From Gluconacetobacter dulcium (GTDB lineage Bacteria; Pseudomonadota; Alphaproteobacteria; Acetobacterales; Acetobacteraceae): a DNA stretch of 64,000 bases. Below the pieces are notes generated by a model. The model was not told the DNA's origin. It saw only the letters and a list, made by a program, of their open reading frames with translations, and did not search any database. Shown here in pieces: positions 1-8,118 of this stretch. Positions within the stretch are counted from its first letter, which is position 1; each line of letters begins with the position of its first letter. The stretch is taken from assembly GCF_014174165.1 (NCBI RefSeq), contig NZ_JABEQN010000007.1, forward strand, positions 1-64,000, read 5' to 3'. Both the position numbers and the translations under genes were made by a program.

Positions 1-13
1 GGGTTGAGCAAAG

Positions 14-76
14 GCGGAAGGGACCCATGCTCCCAAACGGGCTCCAGACCCTCGGGGGGGACGGGCTCCCTTCCGC
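14..76. terminator. Inverted repeat downstream of the TonB receptor
   Basis: Perfect 10-bp inverted repeat, GCGGAAGGGA at 14-23 and TCCCTTCCGC at 67-76, separated by a 43-nt G/C-rich loop. It lies beyond the stop codon of the TonB-receptor gene on the minus strand and may act as its terminator. There is no clear U-run, and the neighbouring gene to the left is outside the window, so the role is inferred. Confidence 0.4.
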
Positions 77-142
77 TATACATCCTCGCACATCACCAAC
101 AGACAGGGGGGACTGTATCAGACGATCGGGGGATTGCAGCGT

Positions 143-2926
143 TTACAGGGCGTAGTCGAGGTGCCAGAGGAAGGTGCGGCCGAACTCGATATAATCTTTC
201 TGATACTGGATGGCTTCGCCGCGGGTTGTGAAATAGGCCCAGTCATTCAGCAGATTGTTGCCGTCGAAGGCGACCTGGATGTTGCGGGTGATGTTGTAGC
301 CGACATGCAGGCTGAGGTTCCTGTTGTGCTGGACCCATTTGTCGAGCTGGTTGGAGCGCAGCGATTCGAGGTATTTTCCGCGATAGGACAGGGACAGCCG
401 GGCATCGACGCCGTATTTCCGGTAATTGAGCGACATATTGTAGAGGAGATTGGGCGCGTAAACGAGGGGCGTGTCCTTGGTGCGCCACGATTGCCCGCTG
501 TTGGCGCTGCTGCGCTGGAAGGTGACGTTGCCGGAGACGCCGAAGCCGTCGAGGAAATAGAGCGGGGACGCATGCGGGATCAGCCCCAGCAATGTCCGTG
601 ACGCGCTGAATTCGATGCCGTAGAGGCGGGCTTTCTTGCCGTTCTCCGGCTGGGTGATGTCGATGCTGCCGACTTCATTGGTGGCGGGGACATAGTCGCC
701 GTTGGTGAAGATGAAATTGCGGATCTGCTTGTAATAGCCGGCCACCGATATCATGCTGTTGGCGTCCATGTAATAATCGCCAGACAGGTCGAAATTCAGC
801 GCGCGGGCTGCCTTGAGGTTGGGGTTGCCCTGTGAGATCGCGATGATGTTGCCGGTGCCGGGATTGCGGGTGACCGTCTGGGAACCGGAGAGATAGGCAT
901 ATTCCGGCGCGGAGTAGCCGGTCCAGATCGCACCGCGCAGCAGAAGGTTGCGCGTGACGGGCAGGTTGGCCGTGATGCTGGGCAGGAAGACGCCGTAGCC
1001 CTTGTAGGAGGATGCGGGCGCCAGCGTATCGCCATCGACGTTGAAGAACGTGCTTTCGGTATTGCGCCGTTCGTAGCGCAGGCCGCCGATCAGGGACAAT
1101 CTGCCGAGTTCGATGTCGGTCATGAGATAGCCCGAGAAGACCCGTTCGGTCGTGTTCGTGTCGTTGCCATATAGGCTGGCGGCACTGGTTCCCGCGCCCG
1201 GCGTTGCCTGCATGGCCGTGCGGATCGCGTTGATGACGGCATCGCGCGAATAGATGGCGCCGTAATAATACCGGTTGCTCAGGATCTGGTTGACGGTGCG
1301 GTCGATCAGGCCGGACTGGGCGAGATTGAGCCCATCGAGCGATGTGCCCGAGAAATCGCCCTGCCAGAGCAGGTGATCGTAATAGCTGCGTGTGGAGTTG
1401 CGGAACTGGAAGCCGCCCTTGAAATATTTGATAATGTCGTTGACGTCGTATTTGATGTCCAGGTTGGTCGAAACGATCGTGTTGGTCGTGGCGCTACGTT
1501 CCAGGGACGCGCCGTCCAGCGGCAGCAGGGCCGGGTTGTATTGCACCGCGTTGGCGAACGGGCTGGCCGTTACCGTCGGGAAGCGGGGGTCGATGTGGCT
1601 CCAGCTTATGCCTTCATCGAAGGTCTTGTCATATTCCACCGAATATTCGTTCGGTGTCGAATCCTGGCCCCGGCTGACGCTGGCATTGAAGGTCAGGTGG
1701 AACCGGTCCTTGTCGAGTTTGCCGCCCCCCTGGAGATTGGCGAGATACTGATTGTCGTCCTCGACCTGAAATTCGCGGCCGAACAGGAATTTGGTCGGGT
1801 CCCAGATGCCGGCCGCGTTATAGTAGTTGCCGGTGTTGTTATATTCGGTCGTGTCCAGGTTGCCGGTGACCTGAAGGCGCGCATATTGGCCGTGCAGGTA
1901 GGCCGACCAGATATCCTCGTGATAATCGACGGCGAAGGAGCCGCCGACCCGCGCCTGGCGGGTGCGCCGATAGGCGAGGTCGATGCCCGGCAATTGCAGG
2001 CTGTTGAAATCGATCGCGCTCGTGCTGTCGGGGGCCTCGTGATAGGGGCGGTAGGCGCCGTCATTTTCGATTTCCTGCCCCAGGGTGTGATCGACGACGT
2101 AATAGCCCGAGAGATAGACGCCCAGACGGTCGTTGAGGAAGCGGCGCGCGCCATCGACCTGAATCTGTCCGCCGAACGAGGACTGGTCCTGCGACATCGC
2201 GCTGTCATTATATCCGGCGGCGGAATAGACCCGCAGCATCTGCGGTTTCTTGAAATCGAAGGCGGTCGGCGTCTTGAAGTCGATCGAGCCGGCGATGGCG
2301 TCGCCCATCATGTCCGGGGTCTGGGTCTTGGACACCGTGACCCCCGACATGCCGTACGGCTGAAGCAGGTTGAGCGACACGTCGCGGCTTTCGGAATTGG
2401 TGCTGGCGACCTTGGCCCCGTTGAGCATGAAATTGTTGTAGGTGCCGGCCAGGCCGCGAATGGTCACATACTGGCCCTGGCCCGTCGTCTGGTTCACGAT
2501 CGCGCCGACGCCCGGTATCTTGCCCAGGGAGTCGGCGATGGAACTGGTCGTCGAACTGCGGAGATCTTCGGCCGACAGGCTGTCGGTGATCCCGGCCAGG
2601 ACTCTCTTCTGCTGGATCGCCGTCCTGTCCGCGGCCGCCGCCGTGGCGGTGACGAGAATCGCCTCGGGTTTCGCGACATGCGGGGCGGACACATCCTTTT
2701 TCGCCTGGTCGGCCGAAGCGGGCGCGGCTGTGGGGCGCTTTCCCGGTCCGGACGAGGGGGGCGTGCTGTCGTCGGACGCTTTGTGGCTTGCCGCGAACGT
2801 GGGCCGATCGGCGAAGGCGAACGGGCCAATGAGTGTCGTCGTCAGCAGAAGGGTTGCCATGCGGGCGCGGCGGCGCGGGCCGGAGCCTGGCATCTGGGGC
2901 GTGGAGTGGTCGAGCGGAGAGGGCAT
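143..2926 (-). CDS. TonB-dependent outer-membrane receptor
   Basis: Outer-membrane 22-strand receptor for energised uptake of a scarce substrate. An N-terminal export signal is followed by a TonB-box-like stretch (EAILVTAT), a plug domain (DSLGKIPGVGAIV, then VTIRGLAGTYNNFMLNG) and a long beta-barrel ending in an aromatic-rich strand (FGRTFLWHLDYAL). The plug wording fits the TonB-Xanth-Caul subfamily (TIGR01782) rather than classical siderophore receptors. An ATG at 2956 is possible, but it sits 2 bases from a palindromic operator. The ATG at 2926 has a GGGAG box 6 nt upstream and is preferred. It is divergent from the DUF5690 transporter, and both promoters carry the same operator type as the phospholipase/HD-oxygenase promoter. 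The substrate is therefore inferred to be a phospho- or phosphonate compound rather than iron. Confidence 0.9.
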   Translation of the reverse strand: MPSPLDHSTPQMPGSGPRRRARMATLLLTTTLIGPFAFADRPTFAASHKASDDSTPPSSGPGKRPTAAPASADQAKKDVSAPHVAKPEAILVTATAAAADRTAIQQKRVLAGITDSLSAEDLRSSTTSSIADSLGKIPGVGAIVNQTTGQGQYVTIRGLAGTYNNFMLNGAKVASTNSESRDVSLNLLQPYGMSGVTVSKTQTPDMMGDAIAGSIDFKTPTAFDFKKPQMLRVYSAAGYNDSAMSQDQSSFGGQIQVDGARRFLNDRLGVYLSGYYVVDHTLGQEIENDGAYRPYHEAPDSTSAIDFNSLQLPGIDLAYRRTRQARVGGSFAVDYHEDIWSAYLHGQYARLQVTGNLDTTEYNNTGNYYNAAGIWDPTKFLFGREFQVEDDNQYLANLQGGGKLDKDRFHLTFNASVSRGQDSTPNEYSVEYDKTFDEGISWSHIDPRFPTVTASPFANAVQYNPALLPLDGASLERSATTNTIVSTNLDIKYDVNDIIKYFKGGFQFRNSTRSYYDHLLWQGDFSGTSLDGLNLAQSGLIDRTVNQILSNRYYYGAIYSRDAVINAIRTAMQATPGAGTSAASLYGNDTNTTERVFSGYLMTDIELGRLSLIGGLRYERRNTESTFFNVDGDTLAPASSYKGYGVFLPSITANLPVTRNLLLRGAIWTGYSAPEYAYLSGSQTVTRNPGTGNIIAISQGNPNLKAARALNFDLSGDYYMDANSMISVAGYYKQIRNFIFTNGDYVPATNEVGSIDITQPENGKKARLYGIEFSASRTLLGLIPHASPLYFLDGFGVSGNVTFQRSSANSGQSWRTKDTPLVYAPNLLYNMSLNYRKYGVDARLSLSYRGKYLESLRSNQLDKWVQHNRNLSLHVGYNITRNIQVAFDGNNLLNDWAYFTTRGEAIQYQKDYIEFGRTFLWHLDYAL

Positions 2927-2958
2927 CCTGGGCTCCCGGTTGGCCATGCGAGACATAA

Positions 2959-2972
2959 TTGGTCCATACCAA
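2959..2972. promoter_or_regulatory. GntR/HutC-type operator, TonB-receptor promoter
   Basis: TTGGTCCATACCAA, a 14-bp imperfect palindrome with TTGG/CCAA ends, placed immediately upstream of the receptor coding region. It shares the TGGTnnAnnCCA pattern with the sites at 3168 and 7471. From memory, PhnF of Mycobacterium binds TGGTATAGACCA-like sites, so the adjacent HutC-family regulator is the inferred ligand-responsive repressor. Confidence 0.65.
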
Positions 2973-3038
2973 AATGACTCGGATACGTATTGTTAAGAAT
3001 CAGTGACGAACCGGAGTGATGGCGTTTTTTACTTATAA

Positions 3039-3116
3039 ATGAAGAAAAAATGGCGTTCTTTCACGGGAGGCATGGTGGTGGTTCTGGTCGTGACGCTTGT
3101 CTTCATGCGTCAATGA
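3039..3116 (+). CDS. Possible 25-residue single-span membrane peptide
   Basis: A short frame in the divergent promoter region. It starts MKKKWRSFTGG, runs through a hydrophobic segment (MVVVLVVTLVF) and ends MRQ. The positive-inside N-terminus plus one hydrophobic span is typical of real small membrane proteins. No convincing Shine-Dalgarno precedes it, and the upstream TATAAA-like bases may instead be a promoter -10. It could be a chance ORF. It is recorded because it would be transcribed with the DUF5690 gene only if a promoter lies further upstream. Confidence 0.2.
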   Translation: MKKKWRSFTGGMVVVLVVTLVFMRQ

Positions 3117-3167
3117 TCCTGTCATAGAACCTTCATTCGGCAGGGGCGACGGCTGGTTATAAAATTG

Positions 3168-3179
3168 TGGTATATACCA
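3168..3179. promoter_or_regulatory. GntR/HutC-type operator, DUF5690 promoter
   Basis: TGGTATATACCA is a perfect 12-bp palindrome 11 bases before the chosen ATG of the transporter gene, just downstream of a TTATAAAAT -10-like sequence. This position would let a bound repressor block transcription initiation. It is the most symmetric of the three TGGTnnAnnCCA sites. Confidence 0.75.
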
Positions 3180-3190
3180 AATGGTGTCTG

Positions 3191-4480
3191 ATGAAATCGA
3201 GCTTCGTATCGCGTCTGCCCCGACCCGCCATGACGGCTGTTGGTGGCGTCGCCGGGTTTGCCGCCTATTTTTCCATGTACGCCTTTCGCAAGCCTGTCGC
3301 CGCCGACACGTTCGCGGGGGTGGCGCCGTTTCTGCATGGTCTGGATTATAAATCTGCCGTCATCATCATGCAGATCGCGGGTTATGCGCTTTCAAAGCTG
3401 ATCGGGATCCGCGTGGTCGCGCAGTTCGGCCGCACGGGGCGCGGCTATGCGATCATCGGGCTGGTATCGATTGCCTGGGCGGCGCTGATTCTGTTTGCCG
3501 TCGCACCCGCGCCATGGAATGCCGCGTTCTTTCTGCTGAACGGGTTGCCGCTGGGCATGATATGGGGCCTGGTCTTCAGTTATCTGGAAGGGCGGCGGGA
3601 GTCCGATATCCTGGGGGCGATCCTGTGCGCGAGCTTCATCTTTTCCTCCGGGGTCATGAAGTCGGTGGGAGAGGTGATGGTGCGAAGCGGCATCGGCATC
3701 TGGTGGATGCCCGCCGCCGTGGGCGCGGTGTTCTTTCCGCTGCTGCTGCTGTCGGTCTGGGCGCTGGAGAGCCTGCCGCCCCCCGATGCCCAGGACGAGA
3801 AGGAGCGCATGCCGCGCGTACCGATGTTCAGGGCCGAGCGCATGGCCATGCTGCGGGCGAACTGGATGATGATCTTCCCGCTTGTCGCCGGCTATGTGAT
3901 GCTGACCGCGATCCGGGATTTTCGCGATAATTTCGCGCCCGAACTGTGGCAGGCCGCCGGCTATCGGGATGTCGCGGCGCTCTTTACCGAAAGCGAAGTG
4001 CCGGTCGCCATCGGCGTGCTGGTGGTGCTGGCGGCGTTGAACCGGGTGCGCGCGAACCTGGCCGCCTTGCAGGCGATGCAGGTGCTGATCATCCTTGGCG
4101 CGCTGATGCTGGCGGCGGCGACCGCTTCCTTTCAATGCGGCCTGATTTCCGGGCTGGTCTGGATGGTGCTGTCGGGGATGGGGCTTTATCTGGCCTACAC
4201 GCCGTTCAATGCCATGCTGTTCGACAGGATGATCGCCGCGATCGGCAAGCCGGGCAATTCGGGTTTTCTGATCTATGTTTCCGATGCGGCGGGGTATTGC
4301 GGCAGTGTCGGGGTGATCGTGTCGCGCAATGCGTATGGCGCGCCGGGAAACTGGCTGTCGTTCTATGTTGCGTTTGCCTATGTCACGGCGGCGGTCGTGA
4401 CCGGCTTTGGCCTGCTGTCGCTGTTTGTGGCGCACCGGCGCCTGGGGGGAGGGGCGCCGGCGCGTGTCATGCGACCGTGA
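3191..4480 (+). CDS. DUF5690-family MFS-type transporter
   Basis: Twelve-span integral membrane protein of about 429 residues resembling the major facilitator fold. The N-terminus GVAGFAAYFSMYAFRKPVAADTF is characteristic of the DUF5690 family, whose substrates are unknown to me. The 'SMYAFRKP' stretch recalls the organophosphate:phosphate antiporter family (GlpT/UhpT), where an Arg in the first helix binds phosphate, so a phosphorylated or phosphonate substrate is reasonable inference. A GTG at 3167 is in frame but lies inside the operator region, so the ATG at 3191 is preferred. Its 3' end overlaps the convergent regulator gene by 14 bases. Confidence 0.8.
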   Translation: MKSSFVSRLPRPAMTAVGGVAGFAAYFSMYAFRKPVAADTFAGVAPFLHGLDYKSAVIIMQIAGYALSKLIGIRVVAQFGRTGRGYAIIGLVSIAWAALILFAVAPAPWNAAFFLLNGLPLGMIWGLVFSYLEGRRESDILGAILCASFIFSSGVMKSVGEVMVRSGIGIWWMPAAVGAVFFPLLLLSVWALESLPPPDAQDEKERMPRVPMFRAERMAMLRANWMMIFPLVAGYVMLTAIRDFRDNFAPELWQAAGYRDVAALFTESEVPVAIGVLVVLAALNRVRANLAALQAMQVLIILGALMLAAATASFQCGLISGLVWMVLSGMGLYLAYTPFNAMLFDRMIAAIGKPGNSGFLIYVSDAAGYCGSVGVIVSRNAYGAPGNWLSFYVAFAYVTAAVVTGFGLLSLFVAHRRLGGGAPARVMRP

Positions 4481-5204
4481 GATCGACCTCGATCCGGATG
4501 GCGTTGGCGCACCAATATTCCTGGTCATATTCGATGACCCGTCCGCGTGCGTCGTAGCTGGTGCGGATGACGAGAAGCCCCGGCGTGCCGGATTTGACCC
4601 CCAGACATTCCGCCGTGTGCCGCACCAGAGCGCATGCGCGCATTTCGACATGGTTGCGCGTCACGACCAGCCCATAGACATCGCGTAGGACGCCGCTGAG
4701 CGACCCGTTGAGATTGTGACGCGCCAGGCCGGGGGCGAGCGCCGGATTGATGGTGATGTCCTCGACCAGGACCGGCCGTTCGTCGATGCTGCGGCGGCGT
4801 TCGACCCGATAGAGGGGGTTGCGGACGCCCTTGCCGAAAATATCCAGGATGGCGGGCGGCTGCTTTTCGGTCTTGACCTGAAGGGTTTCCGTGGCCGGCA
4901 GGCGGCCTTGTTCCGCCACATAGGTCATGAAGCCGGACCAGCGGGTGGGGTCGTACGTGACGGGTTTGGGCGACACGTACCAGCCGCTGCGGTCCTTGCG
5001 GTAGATCAGACCCTCGGCTTCCAACTGGGACAGGGCCTCGCGGACGGTGCCGCGGGCGCTGCCGATCAGTTCATGATATTTGCGTTCGGACGGTAGCCGG
5101 GCGCCTGATGACAGGATGCCGGCCTCGATCTCGTTCGCGATCTGGTTGCGCAGGCGAAGATAATGGGGTTCGGCACTGTCGTTTTCGGAATCGGTTTGAA
5201 ACAG
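4467..5204 (-). CDS. GntR/HutC-family transcriptional repressor (apparent CTG start)
   Basis: N-terminal winged helix-turn-helix (LRNQIANEIEAGILSSGARL, PSERKYHELIGSARGTVREA, LSQLEAEGLIYR) followed by a UTRA effector domain (NPLYRVERRRSIDERPVLVE, then IRTSYDARGRVIEYDQEYW), which is the HutC/PhnF layout of about 245 residues. No ATG, GTG or TTG occurs in frame upstream of the complete HTH. A CTG at 5204 is preceded by AGGAG with an 8-nt spacer and is the only well-placed initiator. An out-of-frame ATG lies only 1 nt from the same AGGAG. The gene follows the phospholipase gene by 69 nt on the same strand. It is therefore probably co-transcribed from the operator-bearing 7471 promoter and negatively autoregulated. 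Confidence 0.85.
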   Translation of the reverse strand: MFQTDSENDSAEPHYLRLRNQIANEIEAGILSSGARLPSERKYHELIGSARGTVREALSQLEAEGLIYRKDRSGWYVSPKPVTYDPTRWSGFMTYVAEQGRLPATETLQVKTEKQPPAILDIFGKGVRNPLYRVERRRSIDERPVLVEDITINPALAPGLARHNLNGSLSGVLRDVYGLVVTRNHVEMRACALVRHTAECLGVKSGTPGLLVIRTSYDARGRVIEYDQEYWCANAIRIEVDLTVA

Positions 5205-5273
5205 GCTGCATTCTCCTGATGATGGTGCGACGGTCGGAAATGTCGTCCAGCATCACGGATGGCGGATACAGCG

Positions 5274-7418
5274 TCAAGTATGACGCGGAGCGGCCGGCGC
5301 GGACCGGTCGTCCATGGCGGTTTCCAGCGCCGGGTCCGTTTTCGTCGGTCTGACGGCACCATACAGGCGGGCCTGGAAGGACGGGTCGGTGGTGCTCCGG
5401 ATTGTCAGGGCATACCAGCCATCGCTGTGCGTCAGCGGGACCGTGACGGTGTGGACCGCGCCGGCCAGGAGCACGGTCTGGTGGAAAGTGGAATGGGCGG
5501 GCGTGGTGTCGTCCGTGAGCTGGATCTGCTGCGGCAGGGGGGTGAGGCCGATCAGCGACAGACGGAGCGACTGGCCCGATCCGGCCTCTGCCCGCACCGC
5601 GACGGGCAGGCGCGGGGAGGTGTCGCAATGATGTCTGATGAAGCCGTCGGGGCCGCGCACCGTAAAATCGTGGCGCGGATCGCTGCCGGTTTCCGCCCAT
5701 AAGCGGGCATGGTGATCGTGACCGGCCCCGACCGTGAAGAAGAGCGGGGCGTTGCGGTCGCTGTTGTCATGGACGCTGAGGCATATGCCGACGGTGCCGC
5801 TATTGGCGATCAGGAGGCTGGGGGCGCCCTCGGCATCGGGCACGATGTCCACCGTGAAATCGTAAGGCAGGGGGCGGACGGGGCGTTGGCCGGCCATCTG
5901 GCGGGGCTGGCGCTGCGTGGCCGGAATGGCGAAGGCCCGGCCGGCCAGGGACCGCGCGATCCGGCTTTGGGTGTCGCGGATATGGGGGAACGTGAGGGGG
6001 ATGTCGGCGGTGGGCCGGGAGAAATCGAACGCGCTGAGAAGATCGCCGCAGACGGCGCGGCGCCAGGGGCTGATATTGGGTTCCATTACCCCGAAACGCC
6101 GTTCGAGGAACCGCAGGACGGATGTGTGATCGAATAATTGTGAACAGATATAGCCCCCGCGACTCCATGGGCTGACGATGAGCGCGGGCACGCGGATGCC
6201 CAGGCCGATCGGCTGGGCGCCGGGGTGGGGGGTACCGGGCGGGTACTGTTTCGCCTCGCCGGCGGTCGAGACGGTGCTGAAACCCCGATCGGGGGTCAGG
6301 GGGGGAACCGGGGGCGCCATATGGTCGAAAAAGCCGCCGGCTTCGTCGTAGATGGTGATGAAGACCGTGCGGGCGAACGTCTCGGGGTGATCGACCAGGG
6401 CTTCGATCAGTTTCGCGGTCACAAATTCGCCGCGCGCCGGAATGGCTTCCGGATGTTCCGACAGGTCCTTTGCCGTGACGATCCATGAGACCTGCGGCAG
6501 TCGGCCGGCCGCGATATCCGCGCGGAACGCCTCGACAAGCTGGGTGCCGTCCGAACGGGTGCGATCGGCGCCGCTGCGATGCTCGCTGACCCATGAGCGG
6601 CCACGGGCATACAGGCCGGACTCGCGCGGGCAGGGCCGGAAAGCCGGGAAGACCGAGAGCAGGTTGTCGCCGAAATTATCGTATTCCTGGTAAACTTTCC
6701 ACGCGATCCCTGCATTTTCCAGGCGTTCGGCGTAGGTGTGCCAGTTATAGGCGTCGGCGCGCAGCGGCTGGTCCTGTGCCATGTCGGCGCTGGGGGTTTC
6801 GGACTCGCCGTAATTGTCCATTTCCGGATCGCCGCCGACCGTGCCGCCGCCATTGCAGCCGGAGAAGAGGTGCAGGCGGTTGGGGTAGGTCTGCGTCATC
6901 GTGGACGCATGCCATGCATCGCAGAGGGTGAAGGCGTTGGCCAGATCGTAATAGAACGGAAGGTCGCCCGCGGTGAAATGCAGCATGCGCTGCCGCATTT
7001 CGTGCGTGGCGCCCCATTGGTCGAAACGCCCGCCCGCGAAGATGGTCAGGTTGGCCAGGTGGCTCTGGTCGGCGCCATCGACCGTGAAGGAGCGGGTGCT
7101 GCGGCTGTCGCCATGATAGGGCAGGACATAACCGTCGGGATGGTCCGCCGAGGGCTGGCACCATACCGGCCTGCCGCCCGGCAGCCGCAGGGGGTGGGGG
7201 TCGGAGAAGCCGCGCACCCCGTTGAACGCACCGAAATAATGATCGAACGAGCGGTTTTCCTGCATGTGGATGACGACATGCGCGACGTCCTGCACCGAGC
7301 CGGTCCGATGGGCGGGCGCGATGGCGAGGGCGCGTTCGACCAGGCTGCGCATGAAGGGGAGCCCGACGAGGGAGGCGCCGGCCGTGGACAGAACCCGACG
7401 GCGTGACGGACCGGACAT
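5274..7418 (-). CDS. Tat-exported phosphocholine-specific-type phospholipase C
   Basis: Protein of about 714 residues in the phosphoesterase (AcpA/PLC) superfamily. It begins with a twin-arginine signal (SRRRVLSTAGASLVGLPFM) and contains the metal-binding MQENRSFDHYFG motif near residue 55 and the nucleophile region STMTQTYPNR. Two C-terminal beta-sandwich repeats resemble the DUF756 pair of bacterial phosphocholine-specific phospholipases C (TIGR03396-like). The enzyme would hydrolyse phosphatidylcholine, sphingomyelin or related head-group lipids in the periplasm or outside the cell. The ATG at 7418 (AAGGAA box) is preferred over 7454. It is divergent from the HD oxygenase across a palindromic operator and upstream of the GntR gene. 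The head-group preference is not deducible from sequence alone; phosphonolipids are possible. Confidence 0.88.
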   Translation of the reverse strand: MSGPSRRRVLSTAGASLVGLPFMRSLVERALAIAPAHRTGSVQDVAHVVIHMQENRSFDHYFGAFNGVRGFSDPHPLRLPGGRPVWCQPSADHPDGYVLPYHGDSRSTRSFTVDGADQSHLANLTIFAGGRFDQWGATHEMRQRMLHFTAGDLPFYYDLANAFTLCDAWHASTMTQTYPNRLHLFSGCNGGGTVGGDPEMDNYGESETPSADMAQDQPLRADAYNWHTYAERLENAGIAWKVYQEYDNFGDNLLSVFPAFRPCPRESGLYARGRSWVSEHRSGADRTRSDGTQLVEAFRADIAAGRLPQVSWIVTAKDLSEHPEAIPARGEFVTAKLIEALVDHPETFARTVFITIYDEAGGFFDHMAPPVPPLTPDRGFSTVSTAGEAKQYPPGTPHPGAQPIGLGIRVPALIVSPWSRGGYICSQLFDHTSVLRFLERRFGVMEPNISPWRRAVCGDLLSAFDFSRPTADIPLTFPHIRDTQSRIARSLAGRAFAIPATQRQPRQMAGQRPVRPLPYDFTVDIVPDAEGAPSLLIANSGTVGICLSVHDNSDRNAPLFFTVGAGHDHHARLWAETGSDPRHDFTVRGPDGFIRHHCDTSPRLPVAVRAEAGSGQSLRLSLIGLTPLPQQIQLTDDTTPAHSTFHQTVLLAGAVHTVTVPLTHSDGWYALTIRSTTDPSFQARLYGAVRPTKTDPALETAMDDRSAPAAPRHT

Positions 7419-7470
7419 ATCTTTTTCCTTGCCATGGTGCGACCGAGGAGCCAATAAATAGGCCGCAAAT

Positions 7471-7484
7471 CTGGTATAGTCCAG
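7471..7484. promoter_or_regulatory. GntR/HutC-type operator, PLC/HD-oxygenase divergent promoter
   Basis: CTGGTATAGTCCAG, a 14-bp near-perfect palindrome lying between the divergent phospholipase and HD-oxygenase genes. It fits TGGTnnAnnCCA and differs by one base from the TGGTATAGACCA site I recall for PhnF. A single site could control both transcripts and, through read-through, the repressor itself. Confidence 0.75.
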
Positions 7485-7509
7485 AATGAAATCTGAGCGT
7501 CGGGTGACT

Positions 7510-8091
7510 ATGAATATTGTCGATCGGATCTATGACTTTTTCGCCGAATTTGGTGGTCAGGATTATGGCGAAGATGTTTCGCAGCGTGATCATGCCCTTC
7601 AGTGCGCATGTCTGGCGCAGCGGGACGGAGCGCCTGATACGATCGTCGCCGCGGCGCTGCTGCACGATATCGGGCAGTTTATCGATCGGGCCGGCGCGCA
7701 GGCGGAAATGTCGGGAACGGACGGGTATCACGAGCACCGGGGCGGGGCGCTGCTGCGGCCTTATTTTCCGTCGTCGGTGATCGCGCCGATCGTGATGCAT
7801 GTCGATGCCAAGCGGTATCTTTGCGCGCGTGAGCCGGGATATCGCGAAGGGCTGAGCGCGGCGTCCGAACTGAGCCTGCGGTTGCAGGGCGGACCGTTCA
7901 CGCCTGAGGAAGCCGAGGCGTTCGAGAAGAATGTCCATTTTCACGACGCCATTCAGGTCCGCCGCTATGACGATGCCGGCAAGATGCAGGACATGGCGGT
8001 GCCGCCGCTGGAATCCTATCGCGATCTTCTGATCCGGCTGGTGGCCCAGGGCGCGGATCGCCCCAGGCGGGAAGCGGCTTCGGACAAATGA
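7510..8091 (+). CDS. PhnZ/TmpB-like HD-domain oxygenase (phosphonate-associated HDIG protein)
   Basis: About 193 residues with the metal-ligand pattern of the mixed-valent di-iron HD oxygenases: H28 (DHALQ), H52-D53 (LLHDIG), H76 (HEHRGG), H97 (MHVDAKRYL) and a C-terminal RRYDDAGK Asp. This matches the phosphonate-degradation-associated HD family (TIGR03276; PhnZ, TmpB), which cleaves the C-P bond of 1-hydroxyphosphonates. The substrate-lid Glu is present (E21, seven residues before H28). The usual Tyr three residues before it is Asp18, with Tyr19 adjacent. No PhnY/TmpA 2-oxoglutarate hydroxylase is nearby. Start chosen at MNIVDR; 7486 is an in-frame alternative that begins right at the operator. 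Confidence 0.8.
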   Translation: MNIVDRIYDFFAEFGGQDYGEDVSQRDHALQCACLAQRDGAPDTIVAAALLHDIGQFIDRAGAQAEMSGTDGYHEHRGGALLRPYFPSSVIAPIVMHVDAKRYLCAREPGYREGLSAASELSLRLQGGPFTPEEAEAFEKNVHFHDAIQVRRYDDAGKMQDMAVPPLESYRDLLIRLVAQGADRPRREAASDK

Positions 8092-8118
8092 TATCGACCG
8101 GTGGTGCCGGGGGTGAGC

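Noticed and set aside
1373-2977. A 534-codon open frame antisense to the TonB receptor
   Set aside because: It has no recognisable domain, is rich in residues typical of antisense frames in GC-rich DNA, and lies opposite a well-supported gene.
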